From Nitrosospira sp. (GTDB taxonomy: Bacteria; Pseudomonadota; Gammaproteobacteria; Burkholderiales; Nitrosomonadaceae), in assembly GCA_013697655.1 (NCBI GenBank), contig JACCWK010000160.1:1-41733 (forward strand): a stretch of DNA of 41,733 bases. Direction: 5' to 3'. The notes below the pieces were generated by a model. The model was given only the letters and a program-made list of their open reading frames with translations, ran no database searches and was not told where the DNA came from. Position 1 is the stretch's first letter, and each line of letters begins with the position of its first letter. Below, piece by piece: positions 37,336 through 41,733 of the stretch. The translations under genes were made by a program, and so were the position numbers.

Positions 37336-37930
37336 TTTTTCTTGCAGTCGCGGGAGACTTGGTCAGATCGCGCTGGCTGTGCCATATTCATTAGGGCACT
37401 TTCTATATAAGCAATAATCATGCCCCATATAACACGCTGATTATTAATATTTTAAAAATATTCATTCGTGAACTGTAAATAATCTCGACGCGTTTGCGAA
37501 GCCTTTTCTTCGCTTCTGAATCTCTCACTTCCAACGGGGTTTTTTAATCTCGGAGGAGATGAGTTTATGAGCACCTCAGGGATTTCCAGCATGAGCAATG
37601 TGCGTGGCCCCGTCTTCTTGCAAGCAATATGATTACCTTGTTGGCCCCATTCTTTATTGATAGAATTCACGTTAACAGTTATTGTGTGCAGTTGTCTTTC
37701 GTGCCTATTTACTGCAAGAGCAGTTCCCGGTCGCATGGAGAAACCGCCAGAGAGAAGTTTTATATAGAGATAGTGAGCGTCCTCGGGGTGCGCTTTCGTT
37801 GAACGTGTATTCGTTCTGAGCTAAGGCGACATACGTTGCTCGACCAGTTGCCGCTGATTAATTACCCGATAGGGACTTTATTGTCGGCCGATGCATCTAT
37901 GGCTAGGGAAGATTTAGCCAAGGAGTAATT
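37336..37930. other. Regulatory-looking intergenic region between epsA and the secreted protein
   Basis: 595 bases, AT-rich at the left. It contains the AT palindrome AATATTTT-A-AAAATATT near 37445, an inverted repeat GCGAAG-CCTTTT-CTTCGC near 37495-37515, the small ORF at 37567 and an AAGGAG before the gene at 37931. A 94-codon minus-strand frame (37452-37736) has no family features and is not called. Confidence 0.45.
37567..37632 (+). CDS. Possible small ORF of 21 codons with strong ribosome-binding site
   Basis: An ATG at 37567 follows GGAGGAG (37552-37558) at an ideal spacing of 8 bases. It encodes a 21-residue peptide beginning MSTSGISSMSNVRGP, with a TGA at 37630-37632. The ribosome-binding site is stronger than that of most real genes in the window. 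It may be a leader peptide or a small protein; there is no homology evidence. Confidence 0.35.
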   Translation: MSTSGISSMSNVRGPVFLQAI

Positions 37931-38380
37931 GTGAATAATAGAATTATTGGTATTGGGCTAATCGCCCTGGTTTCGTCATGGCCGGTTTCTGCCGCGTCGA
38001 CGCAGGCGGATCCGCAACAACGTTCAGCGGTACAGTTACAATCGCACCCTTTGGTTCATGGTGATGGCTGGCGGCTTGTCCGCTCCATTGAGCTTGGAAA
38101 TTCGGGGAATTATGTCCATATGGTCCTCATAGATAGTAAGCGGGATATGGACACGGCCGTTTATGGTGCGGCGCTGAGCAAAATATGCAGGTCGGAACCT
38201 GACTTCTGCAGGGTAAGATTCTGGAACGAGGAACGCCATGTAGCCCGGTCAATTTCTTTTACTGATGCGCAGTTTAAAGCGCTGAGAGCCGAATATGTGT
38301 TCAATCGGGCGGGTTCTGTCCAAGAGATGCGATATGCTTGCACAGTTGTGTCGGACAAGAACCAGTGTTTTTCGCACTGA
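37931..38380 (+). CDS. Secreted hypothetical protein
   Basis: 149 residues with a clear Sec signal peptide (NNRIIGIGLIALVSSWPVSA, cleavage likely after AAS/ASA at about 22). The mature part is small and polar with three cysteines (ICRSEPDFC and YACTVV) that could form disulfides. It starts at GTG 37931 with AAGGAG. I do not recognise a family. It probably acts in the periplasm. Confidence 0.75.
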   Translation: MNNRIIGIGLIALVSSWPVSAASTQADPQQRSAVQLQSHPLVHGDGWRLVRSIELGNSGNYVHMVLIDSKRDMDTAVYGAALSKICRSEPDFCRVRFWNEERHVARSISFTDAQFKALRAEYVFNRAGSVQEMRYACTVVSDKNQCFSH

Positions 38381-38482
38381 TCAATGGGAATGCACTTGTT
38401 AGCATGCTTTCTCTGATCCTGTTTGGTTTGTAGGTATATCACAATAATTGGGTTTGGTAACATTCTGGTCAAGGGGGATTTC

Positions 38483-38872
38483 ATGTCACGCCGATTAATA
38501 AGCTCAGGCTCTGCATTCGAGCGGGATATTGGCTACTCCCGGGCCGTAGTTGATGGTGAATGGATTTTTATCTCAGGCACGACTGGCTTCGACTATAGCA
38601 AAATGACGATTTCTGATGATTTAGTGGAGCAAGCCGAACAATGTCTTAAGAATATTGACGCAGCTCTTAACGAGGCCGGGGCAAGTATGCGAGATATCGT
38701 CCGGGTAACGTACGTACTACCAAGCGCTGCGGACTTCCCCAAGTGCTGGCCGACGCTGGCCAAATATTTCGGAGAAATCAGGCCTGCGGCGATGATGATC
38801 TCCGCCGGACTGTCCGATCCTCGGATGCGTATAGAAATTCAGGCTACGGCCCGCCGAGGCTCCGGTGATTGA
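38483..38872 (+). CDS. Rid/YjgF-family protein lacking the canonical arginine
   Basis: 129 residues of the RidA/YER057c fold: WIFISGTTGFDY, DLVEQAEQCLKNIDAALNEA, DIVRVTYVLPSAADFP and IEIQATA. RidA enamine/imine deaminases carry an arginine in a PARS-type motif; here the region reads IRPAAMMIS with alanine at that place, so classical deaminase activity is doubtful. The ATG at 38483 has AAGGGGG upstream. An 83-base gap separates it from the TIR-like gene on the same strand. Confidence 0.88.
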   Translation: MSRRLISSGSAFERDIGYSRAVVDGEWIFISGTTGFDYSKMTISDDLVEQAEQCLKNIDAALNEAGASMRDIVRVTYVLPSAADFPKCWPTLAKYFGEIRPAAMMISAGLSDPRMRIEIQATARRGSGD

Positions 38873-38955
38873 CGTGATGAAACAAATGCGAACTGATGAA
38901 TGACCTTACGTTTGAGCGTTGCTAACAATAAATTGATTCCAAGGGGAGGTATTGA

Positions 38956-39345
38956 ATGGCTTCAAAAACGAACACAGTCTTTATCAGCTTCGCGCTCAGA
39001 GATATTAAGCTGCGTGATCAACTGCTCGAGCAACTGAATAAGGAGCAGACCGGTTTCTCGTTTGTGGATATGCCTGTCAAGCAGTCATGGGAGCCCGCGT
39101 GGAAGGAAGAGTGCAGAACTAAAGTTACCGGCTGTGACGGGGTGATTGCGCTCATCACCAAAAATGTCATCAGGGCAGATGGTCAGTTATGGGAAATACG
39201 CTGCGCTTACGAAAGTAGAATGCCTGTGTTAATGCTTCACGGAGATGCCGAAAAACTGCCATCAAAAATGCCCGACCCTGTCGGTGACCGCGAGATCGAC
39301 GCCTGGACCTGGCCCACCATATCAGCTTTCCTGAACAGACTGTAG
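38956..39345 (+). CDS. Stand-alone TIR-like (DUF1863/ThsB-like) domain protein
   Basis: 129 residues forming one TIR-like domain. TVFISFALRDIKLRDQLLEQ is the first strand and helix, then FVDMPVKQSWEPAWKEECRT, the strand GVIALITKNVI, and QLWEIRCAYE, where the WE (E80) matches the conserved WEI motif of the MTH538/DUF1863 group. That group includes the ThsB sensors of the Thoeris phage-defence system. No ThsA-like NADase/effector is visible nearby, so it is an orphan here. A GGGGAGG ribosome-binding site precedes the ATG. Enzyme activity is inferred only. Confidence 0.8.
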   Translation: MASKTNTVFISFALRDIKLRDQLLEQLNKEQTGFSFVDMPVKQSWEPAWKEECRTKVTGCDGVIALITKNVIRADGQLWEIRCAYESRMPVLMLHGDAEKLPSKMPDPVGDREIDAWTWPTISAFLNRL

Positions 39346-39478
39346 AGCGAAGCGGATACGTCCCCTTCGCTGACTGTCGGTTAATCGTATAAAAGGTCAA
39401 GTTTACCAATAAAAGATTTTTACCATAAATTCAAAAGGATACGTGGAGGGGCGCATAACGCCCGCTTGGTTAGCATTT

Positions 39479-40729
39479 TCAATGCAGCACATGCAGAACA
39501 GCGACCCGCTTCTCGATCTGCCGCATCATGTTCCGGTAAGCTGGTGCATCAATTCCGCCAAAGCGTCGTTTGAATTCGGCTTCGGCCATGAATTCGGGCA
39601 GGTCGGACCATACCGGCATCAAATCGGAATCTTTTAGCCCTGACGCAACCCGCTGCTGGAGCTGTTTTGCCGAAACTTCATTTGCGACAGCCTTTTCCCC
39701 AAATTTTGTACCCGCTCGATCAGCGGCAATGTCGTTGAACGAAAAACCACTTCCAAAGCGGGAATCGTCAATCTCCTTATATAAGCCAATGGCATCGGAT
39801 AAGGCAGTGTCGGCATAGGCAGAGATAGTGGCCGATACCATAAAATGTTTTGCGAAGTCGTCACGCCCATCGAGGGTAACTGACTGGAGTTTGGGGTGGG
39901 GCCACCCTACTGCTTCTGGAACGATTTGTTCGAGAGAAATGCCCAGCACATAAAATGTCGCAACCAAAATTGCCGCCCGATTTTCCGCCAATGCATCTCC
40001 ATTTATAGAGCGTTCTCTTGCAAGACGCACTAATGGCGGTAGAATTTGCGCGAGAGATACTACAGGTTCATATAGTTTGCTGTTCGCGGCTAGCAGGGAT
40101 TGATAGCGAAGCAATCGCTTACGTTCATGTTTGTCAATGACTGACGCCCGAACTTCGTGGTGGAGACCATTGTCCCAACGGTAGAAGATGCTCAATCCGT
40201 CTGGTGACATTTTGACGAGCCTCAGGGCATCAAATCCAGTTCGGTACTCGGGACTGCGCCGTAACCATTGCACAAACTGAGGTACAAGCATGTCGGTAAG
40301 CGCGTCAGGCAGCGAGAGTTTTCCGACATGCAGCGACTGAAGTTGCGGAAGCGTGGCTGTCTCGACGAGCGTTGCTTGAAGGTTCAGATAGCCGCTTAGC
40401 GGAAATCCATGTAAGGGGAGGCTTACGCGGATAATCGCATTGCGGTCGGCCAGCGTTACATGTGCGCTGCCTTTTCCGAAACGGTTCGCCAGATAATTTG
40501 CGGCAAAATCTGCATCTTCCGGCATCACTTTGGCCGCGGCAAGCATACCCGGACGGACCCAATGACGATGCGCGTCGACGATCTGCTTTGCACGCTCTAT
40601 GTGTTCCGGAGTAAAGACTATCTGACGTTCGATGCTAGGGTGGTTCTCGATGGCCAGAAACAATATTGCAATTAGCGCTAACGGGACACCGCACAGAAGA
40701 CCTATGATAGCAAGCGGAAGTTTGTGCAT
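39479..40729 (-). CDS. Unrecognised membrane-anchored protein
   Basis: 416 residues. The N-terminus is one hydrophobic helix (LPLAIIGLLCGVPLALIAIL) that anchors or exports the protein, so the bulk is periplasmic. The body shows HIERAKQIVDAHRHWVRPG, an LNLQATLVETATLPQLQSL-type beta-rich segment and a C-terminal half with FSFNDIAADRAGTKFGEKA. I recognise no named family. It is followed downstream on the minus strand by non-coding sequence and preceded by the Slp lipoprotein gene, which may be co-transcribed. Confidence 0.75.
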   Translation of the reverse strand: MHKLPLAIIGLLCGVPLALIAILFLAIENHPSIERQIVFTPEHIERAKQIVDAHRHWVRPGMLAAAKVMPEDADFAANYLANRFGKGSAHVTLADRNAIIRVSLPLHGFPLSGYLNLQATLVETATLPQLQSLHVGKLSLPDALTDMLVPQFVQWLRRSPEYRTGFDALRLVKMSPDGLSIFYRWDNGLHHEVRASVIDKHERKRLLRYQSLLAANSKLYEPVVSLAQILPPLVRLARERSINGDALAENRAAILVATFYVLGISLEQIVPEAVGWPHPKLQSVTLDGRDDFAKHFMVSATISAYADTALSDAIGLYKEIDDSRFGSGFSFNDIAADRAGTKFGEKAVANEVSAKQLQQRVASGLKDSDLMPVWSDLPEFMAEAEFKRRFGGIDAPAYRNMMRQIEKRVAVLHVLH

Positions 40730-40821
40730 GAGTTAATTGACGTCCTGTTCGGGCTTGCCCGGTAGGGACGGACTGCGCAAGAACCGCTGCGGGAGCGGCA
40801 TCGGCTACGATAGAGCGAAGA

Positions 40822-41376
40822 TTACCAATAGGGTCTATTGTACCCGCCCCAAAACGGATTGCCATAATATCCATATCCAAAGTATGGGTTCATGCCGTAT
40901 CCCCCATATCCAAAGCCTGGATAACCATATCCATAATAAGGATTATTCTGAAAGACTGGCCACAAATAAATAGCTGTAGAGAAGAGCAACGGCAACCGGA
41001 TGGTTTTTTTACCTATAGTACGTTCGATATCGCCTTTAAGTGTTCCCGCCACGGTGATTTCCTTATCTTTCGCATAAACGGCAGGATCTAGAAACTCAGA
41101 GCTTCTTATGACAAAGCGCCCTTCGCTCGGTTTGCTCAACTGCGGGCGGCCATAGTAGTTTAGAGGATGCGATAGGACCTGCACGAGAGTGAAGTTTTCT
41201 TCGTTCTCGACCTCGATAATGACCCCGCCCCATCGTACAGAGGTATCTTTATAACTGTTCAGGTTTTGGTTGGCCTGGCTGTAAGTTATGTCCGCAACGG
41301 GGACATTTCTGATTGTTGCGGGCAGGCCCGCGCAAGCGCTCAGCAATAAACAGCTCAATAACAAGTAGCCTCTCAT
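40822..41376 (-). CDS. Slp-family outer-membrane lipoprotein
   Basis: 184 residues with a lipoprotein signal (LLLSCLLLSAC, lipobox LSAC with Cys15). An Slp-like domain follows: VPVADITYSQANQNLNSYKD, VRWGGVIIEVENEENFTLVQ, VLSHPLNYYGRPQLS and SEGRFVIRSSEFLDP. The C-terminal third is a Gly/Tyr/Pro-rich low-complexity tail (GYGYPGFGYGGYG). Slp in E. coli is an outer-membrane lipoprotein induced by starvation and acid. The tail is encoded by imperfect TAT-CCA repeats, visible on the plus strand between about 40840 and 40940. Confidence 0.87.
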   Translation of the reverse strand: MRGYLLLSCLLLSACAGLPATIRNVPVADITYSQANQNLNSYKDTSVRWGGVIIEVENEENFTLVQVLSHPLNYYGRPQLSKPSEGRFVIRSSEFLDPAVYAKDKEITVAGTLKGDIERTIGKKTIRLPLLFSTAIYLWPVFQNNPYYGYGYPGFGYGGYGMNPYFGYGYYGNPFWGGYNRPYW

Positions 41377-41733
41377 GCCTTTCCCTTTTAATTATGAAAT
41401 ACCCGCACTAGGGTTTCGCCCCGCTTTAGCATCGAATTTCACATGCAAACCTGACGAGCATGATCTGGAACAAAAGCGTTAACAAACATCTAACCATAAG
41501 ACAGTTATAGCAGGTGATGATTCCGGCGTTCGATAAAAACGCGTATGGCGGTGCAATTTCAGTTTTTTAAAAAATCGATAAGTACTTGATGTTCTTGCAA
41601 AATGGGCAGGCTAAGCGGAATTATTTTCATCTGACTGATAAAAATTGAGTTGGGCGCTGCCATTGCTGGCAAGATGGAGGTTCCAAAGACTACATCAACG
41701 CCCAAGATGGATACTACGCAACGGATTAAATTA
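41377..41733. other. Right-hand edge, mostly non-coding
   Basis: 357 bases in which I see no supported gene. The last 60 bases contain an open plus-strand frame from ATG 41674 to the window edge. It could be the start of a gene but is too short to judge, and its ribosome-binding site is poor. Confidence 0.3.

Noticed and set aside
37452-37736. 94-codon minus-strand frame between epsA and the secreted protein gene
   Set aside because: No ribosome-binding site or family features; crosses the AT-rich regulatory region and overlaps the better supported small ORF.

Overview
The window looks like a chromosome segment of a betaproteobacterial ammonia oxidiser (Nitrosomonadaceae, most like Nitrosospira). 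This is inferred from the fused sucrose-phosphate synthase/phosphatase plus sucrose synthase plus PfkB kinase operon, the hopanoid-associated epimerase HpnA, an EpsA-type regulator of PEP-CTERM/XrtB systems, and the housekeeping genes prfB-lysS and ubiE. No rRNA, tRNA or CRISPR array was seen.

Left third (1-16260) is accessory DNA. It starts with the ruined N-terminus of an IS1182-like transposase. An island of same-strand genes follows (711-14315), most of them joined by 4-bp ATGA overlaps: a small excisionase-type HTH protein, a SNF2 helicase, a KilA-N protein, a DUF2130 coiled-coil protein with a nuclease-like core, a GmrSD-type DUF262/DUF1524 nuclease, a beta-class DNA methyltransferase (type III Mod-like), an AlbA_2/HATPase protein, a type III Res-like helicase-nuclease and an unrecognised 276-aa protein. 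A convergent DUF488 gene closes it. The set reads as a composite restriction-modification/defence island that I cannot match to a named system. The KilA-N/DUF2130 junction carries lesions (an in-frame opal stop, and ATA where the start ATG should be) that suggest decay of that part. Next comes a phage lysis cassette on the minus strand (DUF6127, three-TM holin, frameshifted endolysin) with a clean terminator upstream, the rest of the prophage being gone.

Middle (16700-31000) is mostly chromosomal: a membrane-anchored MutS-like ATPase beside hpnA; a copper operon copA-copZ-csoR; a broken TauE/SafE-like permease whose promoter still carries two CsoR/CstR-type 17-bp operators; prfB (with its programmed +1 frameshift) and lysS; a glutathione-dependent formaldehyde detoxification pair (frmA, fghA); a DUF1269 membrane protein; and DUF971-ubiE.

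Right third (31000-41733) holds the sucrose operon pfkB - SPS/SPP - sucrose synthase with overlapping genes, then epsA, a possible 21-codon small ORF with a strong ribosome binding site, a secreted hypothetical protein, a Rid-family protein lacking the canonical arginine, a stand-alone TIR-like (DUF1863/ThsB-like) protein, an unrecognised membrane-anchored protein and an Slp-family lipoprotein. All functional calls come from reading motifs by eye; no database search was run.
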